DNA of 64,000 nt from Micropterus salmoides. Its lineage: Eukaryota > Chordata > Actinopteri > Centrarchiformes > Centrarchidae. The translations under genes were made by a program, and so were the position numbers. Shown in pieces: positions 41,181 to 54,845 of the stretch (its first letter is position 1; every line of letters begins with the position of its first letter). Below the pieces are notes generated by a model. That model was not told the origin of the DNA. It saw only the letters and a program-made list of their open reading frames with translations, and searched no databases. The stretch covers positions 22,706,418 through 22,770,417 of the forward strand of contig NW_024044459.1 in assembly GCF_014851395.1 (NCBI RefSeq), in the 5' to 3' direction.

Positions 41181-43117
41181 ATGAGATTGTTGCCACACTT
41201 TAACTCAGGCCTTTCCGATGTTGTTTTTGAGCAGCTATATGTTTAACATCTTAGTTTACTGTGTTATGATGCTTACATTTGCATATTAGCAATAAACACA
41301 AAGTACAGCTACGGTTGGTAGGAATGCCACTGGCTTTGCAGGTATTTGGTCACTAACCAAAGTATTGGATAAACAGACATTTTGACCTTGAAGATGGTGC
41401 TTGATGATAGTTGACATACAGTATATCAATAAAAAACTAATTTCAGGACTACATTTCAGGAACAAAGTGGTGGGCCAACAGACAGACAGACATCCCAACA
41501 TCCCTAGAGCCGTTCTGCAAACACGGCTAAAAAAAACCATAAGTCATGCTGGTATTGGCGACTGTATCAAAAATACCAGGCCTAGTTTTGATAGATGTCT
41601 TTGAGCTTATTTCACACAGGAATTTCAGTGTATGTGTGTTTGTGGCTCTGTGTATTTAAGCCTTAACAATGACAATAGCAGACAACAACATCACTCATGT
41701 CTTTTCAGCCAATCATAAATAAGAAAAACACGTTGAGGTTCAGGTGAGTTGGTTAGGAAGTCTGAATGATGCCTGCCAGGGTAAAGCTGTCTTTCTTTAC
41801 ACGGCCATCTCCTTAGCAACCTGTTTGCAGGTCAGTGGGTTATTTGAGGTAAATGGCCTTAAGCTGAAAGTACTCTGAGTCACTGAAGCGCTGCATTGAA
41901 ACTATAGATACTTCAACTGCCATGCAATTTCATGCACAGTCATTGTGCACCTGACAAGCTGTGTGAAAAAGAAAATGTGAAAACAAAAATGATGTGGATT
42001 GAATAAAAGAAAAGACCGCTATATCAGATACTGATGTTTAACAGCAAGATCTTATTCAGAGCAACTGACAACAAAATCACACATGATAATAAGCATCAAC
42101 TCATTTATCAAAAACCTTCCTTTGAAATCTGAAGTGGGAGAATTAACTACACCAAGACAATAGAATAATAATATACAGAAGGGAAAGGTACATTACATAC
42201 AGGTAAGTTTCTTAGACTTATAAACAAGTTTCTTAGACGTTTTTAAATTGTACCCCCTCTGTTCTTAAAGAAAACTAGTTTATTCCAACTGGGGTTTTTA
42301 TTGTTGTAACTCTAGGATCGTGTGACTGCTGCGTTTTTTTGCGCTGTGGGACCTATTTTTAGCAATGTTAGTATGTTCCCAGATTTCAGCAATTAGCATG
42401 GTTACTACAATGTTATCATAACTGACATATCAATGGCTGAAGCTAAAAAATAAAACCCAGGTTTTGATATAAACCGTAGTTTTAATTATCTGTAATGCAG
42501 CACTGCCGTGCTTCCTGCTTGCTACATGCTGAAATGTGTTCCTGTCCCATGTGATCCATGGGTATAAAACACAAATGGATAGATAGATTAAAGAAAGCCC
42601 TGGCTCTTGTGGTGTTTATTATTTCACTGGATTGTGTCTTTCAATGAACAGTTTCATTTGTTTGCAGATTTTGGCAATGCAAGCTGGAGGAAGGAAAGAC
42701 TCAATGCCTGTGGCAGATCCTTGGGGTTTAAAGTGCTCTGAAAATTATACTTTTTCCAAAGTGAAAGGTTGCCTGAAGTCCTTGTCTGTGCACTTGGCTG
42801 ACTGCAGCTTTTCCTTCTGTACACATTGCACTTTATAAGTGATTGTTTTTTAGTGCTTAGTTCATCTGGTGTGTAGTCATTTTGAGTTGGACATATTTTA
42901 AATTGAGGTTTTTGTTTTGATAAATTCAGTCGGATATCAAATATCAGTGTTTATTAAAATGGAAAGACACATGTTGCATTTGTTGCTACAAAAGATTTGT
43001 TCACCACAAACAAAGGGCGGGTTAAAACCTAGGGTTCCAGTTCCTGAATCCAACGAATGTGAGGATGAGACATTGTTTAAATTTTCCTTCTGGTCCAGTT
43101 TGTGTTCAGAAAGGCAA

Positions 43118-43453
43118 AAACACAAATGGAGTGATACATCTTACCTCTACAAGATATTTGTTGGGAGTTACACATGCGCAGTTCCTAATTAAGGACTACT
43201 AGCCAATCAGAAGCAGAGTAGGGCAGATTGTGAGAAGCCGGTAAACACGGTTTCGGTTCAGCTGTATATGTTCCCCTTACCAGCTTAGCAACATGGACTG
43301 GAGCAACAGTTTCAGAGTGGTGAGATATTAATTTGTAACAAATGTATGGGCTTTGGGCTTTTTCACTTTGCAAACCTATTACATGCACAAAACAATTTAT
43401 AACTCAATAAAGGAGAGGGGAAAGCCAAAAAAGCACAAGATGACCACTTTAAA
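43118..43453. repeat. Dispersed element, internally deleted copy
   Basis: Carries the two ends of the 10520-12112 element (TTACACATGCGCAGTTCC and ACTCAATAAAGGAGAGGGGA blocks) with the middle 1.3 kb missing. Confidence 0.65.
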
Positions 43454-46028
43454 TAATTTAATAATGCCGGCATTTTGAAGAAACTGCAATAGACGGTCTT
43501 ATCACAGATTGTTCAGCATTTGCCCTTCTGCTCTACAGGAGATTTCTGTCCTCCCTGAGCTTGCCTTAGGACACCTGCGTTACTGTTTGACAGGTTTACT
43601 GCCCACAGTTCTTGACTCTTGCAGTCTTTCTTTTTATTTCCTCTTAATGTGTTGTGGCAAATTGGTAGAGTGAATACCTACTTGCTAATAAAACATATTC
43701 TGATAAATATGAAATACTATAAAGAACATCAGTAATATATTAAATAATAATGTAATAATAAATATCACAAAAGAGAGTTAATAATTAATAAATTGTAAAA
43801 TTTCAACATTTTCTGTAACTTGCAGAGTCACACCTCTATTGTTTATGGCTAAACAGCAATTTCATTTCAATCATTGTGTTCAACAGACTGATTACAATGC
43901 TGGAGTCTGTCTTTAAACCTTTTTACACCTGACTGGACGAACACATTGTGCTGTCATTGGTCTTTGCTTCAGGTTATCAAACAGGAAAAACATGGAATCT
44001 GTTTTGGAAATGTCACAGGTTTCTGAATAAACTCATTACAGGACATAAAACCTAGTTGAAATAGTTCCCTAACCAGCTTTGACTGCTCCCCGTGATTTTG
44101 TTTTGTATTATTTTTTAGAGGTTGTGAAAGCACCCATGTGTGAAATCAGAGAGAGAGAGCAATCGAAAGTTTTATTGGTCTATTCTAAAAAGGGAAAATG
44201 TTGGTGGTCAGTGAACATGAAGATAGTGACAGTTGCTGTTCCTCTCTCTCTTCTCATCTTTTTCAAGGAGTCCATTGTACAGAGGTATATCAGTTCCTGT
44301 CTTCTATTGGTCAGCGTGACCTTTACGAACAGTGAAAAATTAGATAGCTGAAACTGGGAGTGCTGTGTGGGAACAGGACATTATGAATACGCACAATTTT
44401 GTGCAGCTGAGGAGTTTCTTTCCATTTTGAAATATGAGGGCGGTTTAAGTTTGATTATTCTCCACTTCAAAAAGGAAGCATTTTGAAATGTTCAGTGTGA
44501 GCTCATTTGATTTTACCATTGACGACCCCCATGCATATCAGAGGACATAAATGGACTTTAAATGGCCATACAAGGAAACCAAGGGGGTCATGAATCTCAG
44601 TCAGCACAGGCAAGATCTACATATTTATCTTCATATTTAGGACATTAAAGATACCGAAGTCTGGGATGTGAGGTTCTCTGGCGGCAGCTGTAATGGAAAT
44701 TATTTTCCTTTAATGTTATTTTCAGATGGTTGTTTACCCCTTGAGCGTAGATCAAACTAGAAACAATAGTATGACTGTCATGTAATCACTACATAAACCA
44801 TAAGTTCTCACAAAATGAGGGCTTATATTTAATTGTTAGAAAGTCTTTTATTAGAATAAACATCAGTGTCGACGTTGCTCAATATCCTGATATCCTCTTG
44901 GCAACACAGCTAATATCATCTGTGCCACTGTTTCCACTAAACACCACTTAACTCAGCGGTCCACCAAGCCAACAAAAAAGATTTCATCTGTAAGAACAGA
45001 AAAAATATCATAGAAATGTTTATGATTCAATTTTCACAGAAACTTAAACAGGTTCTTCTCATGTTTACATGGAGGCATACGGTTTTATCACATTCCGTCT
45101 AACCATAGCAAGAAAAAGATTTCTACTACACATACAAGGCAGGAAGGGCCTTGGACTGCATACAACTGATCACACACAAGGCCCTCAGCTACTTTTTATT
45201 TCATCACACGCTTCAGCTTTAATGGTTGTGAAGAAACAAAAACATGCTCCCAATATTTCTTCATGTATTGTGAACGGGCGTAACACACTCACGCATTTGA
45301 GTTGTATTTCCTAGAGGTGGGACAAAGTCATTGATAGTCCCTCTTGACTTGCTCTTTTGTTCTGTAATGAAGATTTTAGTATTTGGGCTTGGGGAGGATT
45401 TAAAATAACTTTAAGTTAAAAGGCTGATGTCAAGTGAAGCCACAGTTATGGTATTTGTGTATTTAAACTTCTTTTGCGTATACATGTCATGTCAGTGTGA
45501 TTTCCCGCAGACAGTATGGCAGTGTGTTGTTGTTCAAGGTCCTGCTGATTGCTCAGTAAATGTCACCACTGCCAGAGAGTGTGTACATGCTGCATCAATG
45601 TGCCTTTTTCTTGGCAGTACAGTGAATGTCTGTATGATAGGATCTATGTTAATGAGGCTTTAGCTATCGATCAACACCTAGTCCTGCTGCACTCAGGCAG
45701 ATACTCAAGTGGCCAAGAGACAAAGTTGACCCCAGTTTTCCTGAATATGTATGAGAGTTGGCAAAGATGCATGCCAATATCATTCACCGTGTCTGGCTGC
45801 TTTTGGTGTTGTGTGTATTTGTGTGTCCGTGCAGCATTTTCAGCACGGGGGGTGGGGGGGGGTGAGAGCAACAGTACTGAGTGATTGGGAACAGCACTAT
45901 AACAGATAGAGGTTTATTGATTGATGAATTGATCGTTTGCCTGTCCAGACTGAGCCAGGATGCCTCTGTCTTCTTGGCCCTGCCTTCCCATCACTGACTA
46001 ATGCTAAGTTCAGCAGATCTTCTCTGCA

Positions 46029-46039
<11 letters not shown>

Positions 46040-46066
<27 letters not shown>
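46040..46066. repeat. (TG)n microsatellite
   Basis: About 13 TG units, one interruption upstream. Confidence 0.95.
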
Positions 46067-46067
<1 letters not shown>

Positions 46068-47522
46068 GAGGGGAGATGGTTGATGGTGGGCACGTGTGTG
46101 AGTGACAGGGTAAAACTAGGTGTATAAAGGATGGCGAGGGAATTAGAGACAAAAATTAATAAATGTGTGTTTTGTGTTTGTGTCTGAGAGGCAGAGAGTC
46201 AATCTGAGTCCTTTTTTTGTTTTTCTTCAAAAGTACATGTCCATACCTGCATTAAGTCTTGCAGTCTTAATTTTAAGAACAATCAATCTTTATACTACAT
46301 TGCTCGAAGCTCTAGAGACGCATGAAACCAGTTCACGACCAAACCAGAAGCAGCACAAAGCTGACAGAACCATATTTCCTGAGAACATGCTGATTCAACT
46401 GACAGATGTTAGATAGATTACAGTCAAATTTACAACAAAAAGCAGGTTTTCATATATTTCAGTGGGTGGGTATCACACAAATTAATATTTTTAGCCATAA
46501 TCTGCAAATTTCATATAGCTATTTAAGCTCCAAGATTGTCAACATAAAGATATTTTATTTATAAAGATACTTTATGTTGACAGGAGATCATGGTGATAGT
46601 ATCAATAACGATAGTTACAAAAAATATGAAAATGATCCAATACTACAATCTTTCAAAGTTTGTTAAAATAATAATGGCTACTTTTAAGTAGCGTTATTGA
46701 AAAAGTACCATAGTGTGCTCATTTATTCACTGGCATACAGTACATTTATCTACTTATACTTTTTCCACTATACTTTATTGTAGTTTACCTCAAAATTGCC
46801 AAGCTTGCAGTTATTGGGCAATAAGTGTCGCTGTCCACTGTTTATTTCTGCTTCTATTATTTCATGACATGTGTAACTATGTCCATGTACCACATAAAGG
46901 AATTGTTAAATTAGAGAAAAACCACTAAAAGTCCAAAGGAAAGTAGAATTAAGATTAAAGATGATGTATTGACGACTATATTAAAAATCCAGTGCCTTTT
47001 ACAGTAAACAAAGTATCTGAGTGTAAGATTACTATGTTATGTATTGTTTGTACTGTATTGTTTTTTTGTTTTTTTTCTAATGTTTGATGGTGAAAGTCTC
47101 TACTTTAGGATCCCCCATTCCCATCCCCCATTATTCATTTCCTCAATGGAAAACAGAGAAATCAGAAGTCCAGCAGATAGACATATACTGGGTCTGAGTA
47201 AATGTGTCCTCAACTAATCAAATCTCCAATTCGGAGATACGGGGATGGGGATCCCATTAGGTCCAAGTTATGTCTGCTTGTATATTAGTTTTATTTGAGG
47301 AAGTGCTTGCATATAACCTTTAGAAAATCTTTGTAAATTAAATCATGAAGTGGTACCGCTACACTGGTGATACATAACGCTTGTTTAATGGGACAGCTGG
47401 TTAATTTCATGAGTTTTTATGAGAAGTACGTTATGTTTGAGAGAAAAAAAAAATTCAAAATTGAAATTCACTACACTGCTAGACAGTGGATGCATGATTG
47501 TTGTGTAAGCAAGTGGGTAAAT

Positions 47523-47526
<4 letters not shown>

Positions 47527-47561
<35 letters not shown>
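47527..47561. repeat. (TG)n microsatellite
   Basis: About 17 TG units. Confidence 0.95.
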
Positions 47562-47562
<1 letters not shown>

Positions 47563-48044
47563 TGGATGGAGATAAAGAGCAACAAAGGAATGTGACAAGA
47601 CAGTGAAAGAAGATTGTGAAAAGTAGAAAGAAAAACTTCAGTGTGTATGTGTTTGTGTGTCTGAGAGAGAAAGAAAGGCAGACTGTCAATCAAAATCCTG
47701 ATCGTTTTTACCTCATGCACAAGCTCATGTTCATACCTGTCTGATGTCCCACAGAGTGTTAATTTTCAGAACAACCAAGCCATCCTGATACTACACTGTG
47801 TAAGCAGCTTCAGAGAGCAGCCAGTTGGATTTATTGCTGTGTTTCTTGAAGTCCAGTCCATGTTTCAGTGCCAAGACCTACGGTTTTGCTGAGCTGTCCA
47901 TGGGTTTCTTAGCTGACATAAGACAGCTGATGAAAAATACTCACAAGCAGGAAGCAGTCGGAAAAGCAAACGTATGTCCTGAGAAAATGCTGATTAAACA
48001 GACAGATGGTGCCCAGAATACATTCAAAACAATGAGGAAAAATA

Positions 48045-49594
48045 CACTGCTCAAAAAAATAAAGGGAACACTAAAATAACACATCCTAGATCTGAATGAA
48101 TACAATAATCTCATTAAATACTCCTTTCTTTACATAGTTGAATGTGCTGACAACACAATCACACAAAAAGGAGGTCTGGATTTGGAGTCACACTCAAAAT
48201 CAAAGTGGAAGACCACACTACAGGCCGATCCAACTTTGATGTAATGTCCTTAAAACAAGTCAAAATGAGGCTCAGTAGTGTGTGTGGCCTCCACGTGCCT
48301 GTATGACCTCCCTACAACGCCTGGGCAAGCTCCTGATGAGGTGGCGGATAGTCTCCTGAGGGATCTCCTCCCAGACCTGGACTAAAGCATCCGCCAACTC
48401 CTGGACAGTCTGTGGTGCAACGTGGCGTTGGTGGATGGAGCGAGACATGATGTCCCAGATGTGTTCAATTGGATTCAGGTCTGGGTAACGGGCGGGCCAG
48501 TCCATAGCATCAATGCCTTCCCCTTGCAGGAACTGCTGACACACTCCAGCCACATGAGGTCTAGCATTGTCTTTCATTAGGAGGAACCCAGGGCCAACCG
48601 CACCAGCATATGGTCTCACAAGGGGTCTGAGGATCTCATCTCAGTAACTAATGGCAGTCAGGCTACCTCTGGTGAGCACATGGAGGGCTGTGCGGCCCCC
48701 CAAAGAAATGCCACCCCACACCATTACTGACCCACCGCCGAACCGGTCATGCTGGAGGATGTTGCAGGCAGCAGAACGTTCTCCACGGCGTCTCCAGACT
48801 CTGTCACATCTGTCACATGTGCTCAGTGTGAACCTGCTTTCATCTGTGAAGAGCACAGGGCGCCAGTGGCGAATTTGCCAATTGTGGTGTTCTCTGGCAA
48901 ATGCCAAACGTCCTGCAAGGTGTTGGGCTGTAAGCACAACCCCCACCTGTGGATGTCGAGCCCTCATATCAGCCTCATGGAGTCTGTTTCTGACCATTTG
49001 AGCAGACACATGCACATTTGTGGCCTGCTGGAGGTCATTTTGCAGGGCTCTGGCAGTGCTCCTCCTGCTCCTCCTTGCACAAAGGCGGAGGTAGCGGTCC
49101 TGCTGCTGGGTTGTTGCCCTCCTACGGCCTCCTCCACGTCTCCTGATGTACTGGCCTGTCTCCTGGTAGCGCCTCCGTGCTCTGGACACTACACTGACAG
49201 ACACAGCAAACCTTCTTGCCACAGCTCGCATTGATGTGACATCCTGGATGAGCTGCACTACCTGAGCCACTTGTTTGGGTTGTAGACTCCGTCTCATGCT
49301 ACCACTAGAGTGAAAGCACCGCCAGCATTCAAAAGTGACCAAAACATCAGCCAGGAAGCATAGGAACTGAGAAGTGGTCTGTGGTCACCACCTGCAGAAC
49401 CACTCCTTTATTGGGGGTGTCTTACTAATTGCCTATAATTTCCACCTGTTGTCTTTTCCATTTGCACAACAGCATGTGAAATTGATTGTCAATCAGTGTT
49501 GTTTCCTAAGTGGACAGTTTGATTTCACAGGAGTGTGATTGACTTGGAGTTACATTGTGTTGTTTAAGTGTTCCCTTTATTTTTTTGAGCAGTG
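48045..49594 (-). mobile_element. Full-length Tc1-like transposon
   Basis: A 1550-bp element with perfect 28-bp terminal inverted repeats: CACTGCTCAAAAAAATAAAG then GGAACACT at 48045-48072 and its complement at 49567-49594. It is flanked by TA on both sides (48043-48044 and 49595-49596), the duplicated target of Tc1/mariner elements. One transposase gene lies on the minus strand. The intact ends and nearly open gene show a fairly young insertion. Confidence 0.95.
48272..49297 (-). pseudogene. Tc1-like transposase, one in-frame stop
   Basis: A 341-residue cut-and-paste transposase acting on the flanking inverted repeats. It starts at [20 protein letters not shown] (an upstream in-frame Met at 49342 is unlikely). 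The N-terminal paired-like helix-turn-helix includes [20 protein letters not shown], and a basic linker [12 protein letters not shown] follows. The DD34E core is D in LFTDESRF, D in MKDNARPH and E in NPIEHIW, with 34 residues between the last two; the glycine-rich box reads [12 protein letters not shown]. The only break is TGA at 48641-48643 after LTAISY, where relatives have Arg (CGA), a typical CpG change. Otherwise full length. Non-functional as it stands, though the ends could be moved by another source of enzyme. Confidence 0.93.
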
Positions 49595-52500
49595 TATGTT
49601 TTTGTTATGTATGGACGTATGAGTAATCTTTGTTGCTCAATACGAGTCAAAAAACACATGGATTTAGTAAATAATTTAAGGATGACTGGTTTATGTTCTG
49701 TCAGTTTACATATTGTTTCAACTCCAATGCAAATGAATATTACAAAATGCATTGATCTTTTTAAGAAATTATGGCATGACAACCAGGCAACAACTCATGG
49801 CGTGTTTGATTGTCACACTGGTTATTTTGAAAATGCTTACTATTATGAGATCCTTTTTTGCAATGTTTTGATAAAATCTGATCATTCTGGTCCATTGTGG
49901 TTTGTTTGTGTTTAGACAGAATGTGAGAGACAAAACACGAGTGTGTGTGAGAGATGCAAACAGAAAATGTGTCTACGAGCGTGTGTAGTAGTCAGGAGGT
50001 CTGTAGTGACGACTTCCGTTGCCCATTGAATGCCGTTGCCACAGCAACCTGCGTCATTGCCAACCTGCGCTGCTCCAAAACTAAATCATTATCACTAGCT
50101 GAGTCTTGGAGGGGAGTGAATCACTACCTTCAGAGGCACACGAGCACACGCCGAGATATGATGTGACACATGGGACCGACTAAAGTCAGCAGTCGACGCC
50201 GAGATTGGAGCAGACAAAAGACGTCAAATCGTAAAGCCCAAGTTCATTATTGCAGCATGCAGAGATCTTTTGCCCCATTTACTGGCTTTGTTTATGAAGT
50301 GAGTCATAGGGTGACAGGGACGACAAGGACTGATAATGATTGGCAGCCAAACATGGCACTGACATTCTTCAGGGTGAAACTGTAACTTTGAATCTGGGCG
50401 GTGTGCTGCTTTGAGATGCTGAGCATCAAGAACCTGACACATCAAGTGCCAAAATGTATTTCTTTTGAAATATTTAACAGCAAGTCAAACAGCAGCTGCT
50501 GGTATAAACAATAAAACAGGTGCTTGTCTATAAATATTGGTATGAAGGAAACAACGTCTGCACACTGTTGCTACTGTACATTTGATTTTATTTAACTGAT
50601 CAATAACACACCTCATCACACACCAGGGTTTCATATATTTGAATTTACAAGGCGGAAAGTATAAGGGCAGTGGCATATTGTTTTGTGTTGGCTTAGTCCT
50701 CCTGAATGTACAATAGCAGACTTTTAGGTATAATTTGCATGTGAACTATAGCTCCTGTTTATAGGTAAACTCATGTTAGAGGACAGAAAGTAATTTAACA
50801 CGTTAACAAATGTGTAATATCATCATATGATATATTTGGCTGAAGTCTACAACACACAGACATGAGCAGACACCTTTTCTGTTTGGTGGTGAAGCTTAGT
50901 CCTGCCAGTCCTTCAGCCATCTTTGCTTATTGCTTTTTTCCAGGACTTCTTCACTTCCTCAGAAAGTTGGATTGGAGATCACTGACTTTTGCTATTTATT
51001 GTTACTTTGTGGCATCTACAGTAAGTAAATACATTAATATTAATGTATGTTCTAGTCTAAAGCTGCAATGTTTCTGGACGGATAAAGGTATTTTTGCAGT
51101 TTGGCCCTGACCCAGTTCTGGCTTTGCTGAATGCATAAACCATCATACGGAAACCTTCTGCGATACCAATAAACCCCTCCGATGTTATAGTGTCCTGTTA
51201 ATCCATTAAACCCCCACTGCAGCTAAATCGCTGTATCTTAGAATCTAGGTACAAATTAGCCCAAGTGTCTCTGGTGGATTGTTATTAGGTCACAGTGTAA
51301 TGCCAGGACAGTGAGGAGTCTCAAGAAACTATCCTCAAGGGGAACATAATGTGGGGTTTTTGCCTTTGTGGTCACTGCCTGTTGGTAGTAAAGTGAATCT
51401 TAGTGACAAGTTTGTTGGTTGGTTTTTTTTCTTGGTTACTCTTTAGTCCACTACAAGTTTGTCTTTCAGTTTTCCACAAAACAGAAATGACAAACGCAGC
51501 TGAAGGGGGAAAGCAGGTTGTTGTTTTTGGCTCGCCACACCCTGTCCTCTATCATAAAGTGTCAGCTGCCTGGAATGGTTTTCTCCTTGCATTCCCGTCC
51601 TGACAGACGGCTCAGCCATTACTTGCCTGGTCTTACTTTATTTCCACTGCACAAGTCCCATAATTACACATCCTTCTTCCTCAAACCTGCAGCAGTAGTG
51701 GAGATTTTGTTTTGGGACAAGCATATTTGCAGTAACTGCATGATTAAACACAATCTGGACGTATCCTTCATTCATTAGTGTTGTTTATCTAGTTTCAATA
51801 AGCAAACAGAGGTGCTAATAGAGGATGAGTATCACCACTATCCCAGACTCTCCAAACTCTTGGCCCCTCATTAGTGCTTGGATAGTAGCTACCGGTATAT
51901 GAGTTGCATTGTAGCTCCTACACTACATAATTATTTAAGTCCAGTTTAAGGACTTTATCCCCTGCCCATGCAGAATTACATCCACATATTACATCTGCGC
52001 TGCACAATATACTTGTAATCTCTTTACGTAGCATGGGAGAAAGTAATGGAGTGAGGGTTGGGCATGCAGCACATTGAATTTAATGCAGGAGACTGGAGTC
52101 TGAAGACAGCCCTGCAGATTATGCTCCTTTTTTTATTAAACGTAACCATGATTTTTTTCCTAACCTTAATCATATCATGGTATGCACATATTGTCAAAAA
52201 TGACAAACATTTTCAGTATAGCTGCAACTAAGTTGTTTTAAGGATTGTCTTTATTAGTCAGTTCACAAGAAATTGTGACAAAATATGATTATCACATTTT
52301 CCCAGAGCCCAGGGTGTCTCGGCAAATGTCTTATTTTTGTCCAACCAACACCAAAACCCAAAGATATTCAGTTTACAATAACATAAAACAGAGGAAAGTA
52401 GCAACACCTCACATTTGACAGACTAGAATCAAGAATGTTGGGCCTTCATGTTTGAGATATACCTTAAAAGATCGATTGGTAATTGAAATAGTTGCAGATT

Positions 52501-54845
52501 AGTTTCCTGACAGTCAGTTAATGGATGAATCAAGTTAACTTGGCTTTTATTCCATCCAAACAACTCTCATTTTTCATTGACAGTTTCATTCATTTTTCCA
52601 ATATATACTGCTGTTATCAGATTTGAATGTAGAAAAATCTGTGATTTGTTACTTTTTCTTACTTGCCTTTCAACATTTTTGACCATTTGATTAACAAAAA
52701 TCTCCAAGAGACTCTGAGAGCAGAGCAGCAAAATTCCGCCCTGCCAGAACAACACAAGTTGATTTTTTCATTGAAGTTAATGGGGTTTAAAAGAATTTCT
52801 ATTGCGTGACATATCTCTGTTTGAACTGGCACTTAGCGGTACAGGATTGTTAAATGATCACAGACAGTGATAGCAATGTAGCTTTGGACTTCTGAAACTC
52901 ATACTTGTTAGACAAAACCATTTCCTTTCCTGTACAAGTAGCTTCAAGAACATAACCTCCACTGTTACACCAATTGTTAAAATCTCAGTTGTCCCAATTG
53001 TCTAAAACACAGAGGGACATGTAAGGACAAACAATAAGTGTTGTCCAAATAATTAGAAGGAATCATTATATCATGCTAGCAAGTCATTTGTAGCACTGTT
53101 GCAGGAAATCAATACAAATGTAAGTGAGACCCCAAGGACATAAAGTGACATTGAAGTAAATTAAAACCACTGCTGTGATACACCTGGAATATAACTTTTA
53201 TTCTCTCTTTTTTTACCTCATCTCTCTCCCCTCGTCTGTTTGATGTTTTGTGAGGCATGAAACACTTCTCTCTCCGTAACAGTTTTCTCACATACAAACT
53301 CTGGCCACAGGTTTTTTGGTGACATTCCTCATTTTCTCTCAGATACTTGGTATGCATTTGAACCTTATTGCCACATCCAGCAGAGAGGTTGTATTTTTTT
53401 TGGCAGGCTCAGCCTCTGTCATAAACTGACACGTTGGAAATGTACACATAATGCTCCAACACAGATCAAGCTGTTATGTTTGGCTGGCACGGACTCCCTC
53501 AGTGACATGCCAGGTGTTGGTATCAGCCTGTAATTTTACAAAGAAACATGCAGCTGATTGTCTTTTATGAATTGCATATGTGCATTTGCAGAAAGTTCAA
53601 ATCAGTTGGAAATGTTAAACAGCCCATTGTGCTATCTGGTATGTTGTAGCAATATAAGTGGGTATGAGTGTGTCCATTGATTGGGGCTCAGTGGGAAGGT
53701 TGAAGGTTATAAAGTGAAGTTCAGATGTGTGTATGATCAATAAGTTTATTGTTCATGTTTTGGTAAAAGGTCACCTCACCCCTACTGTGAGTTTGTTTTT
53801 TTTTATAAATAAGTTACCCAGTAAATAAGCACTTTACTGGGAAGCTGCTCTGCAGAAATATCATTGTGACCTTTGCTGCATAATTGATATACTCAAGTTC
53901 ATTCCAAACAGAGATGGTGGGGGGTGTGCAGCTGTTAAACTACTGGACTTACCTTTTTCCCGGGGGGGGGCAATACTGTAAAATAGAAGGTGGGTAGAAC
54001 TTCGGGTGAGGTGGCGGAAGTAGTAACGGTATTTTCTATGCTAACTAGCGGAGAGGCTAAGCATTTTTCAGATAATTTCCTAGTATTTAAAGTCGCAAAC
54101 CTTAATGAGAGATGTCGTTACGGAGCTCATGGACAACATGTGCTGTTCGTGGTTGTACATATAAAACAAAACTAATGCAATGGCTTAAACGTGAGTGTTT
54201 TGAACATACGCCTAAAACCAAATCGGAGTTTTCCTGCCAGTGATGGTACAGTTTCCATCGCTTCTGGGTTATGAGAAGCCACCGGAGAAGAGACAGTGAC
54301 CCAGGACTCGAAAGGCCACAACAACAGCAACAGGTAACGTTAACACTATTGTAACGTCAACTAGCGTGATAGTTTTTTTTTTGAAAAACACCTTAACTAT
54401 TCTTAAATTACTTATTAATAAAAACAAACTGTCTGCAATGGTGGTTGACAGGTGGCCTAATATTTTTACCTCACGTTAAATTTTATCCTGCACCTAGCAC
54501 ATTGTGGCAGTTGCTAATTTCATTCCCTCCTGTAGTCAACATTTACAGAATATCTATTTTGAGAATACTGAACACAGTCTAAGTGTCTAGATGTTTGTAT
54601 GCAAGTTAGATTATTGGCCAGAATGCTTATTTGCTGTAGAGAATAGTCTTAGAACCACTACAAATAATGTAAAGCCTCAGTGTTCAAAATGTTTTTAAAT
54701 GTAGTTATTGTTGTTGTTGCTTTTCTGGGTACTTCACAAATAATTTCATGATCTAAACATGAATATCACTTTATTTAAACAAATGTGTCAGTCTTTATGT
54801 ACTTGTCCATTTGCCTAAACTGATACTACTGCAGTAATAAATGTC

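Noticed and set aside
42668..42742. Another phase-1 acceptor after the transmembrane exon, giving the tail DFGNASWRKERLNACGRSLG before a stop
   Set aside because: The acceptor is weaker and no conserved feature is seen. It shows that such tails occur by chance, which is why the other candidates are scored low.
45427..45884. Cys-rich frames of 78 and 111 residues
   Set aside because: Two overlapping frames in the same DNA, no signal peptide followed by a regular Cys pattern, and no splice-consistent neighbours.
48651..49234. Plus-strand frames of 116 and 161 residues
   Set aside because: They are the antisense shadow of the Tc1-like transposase.
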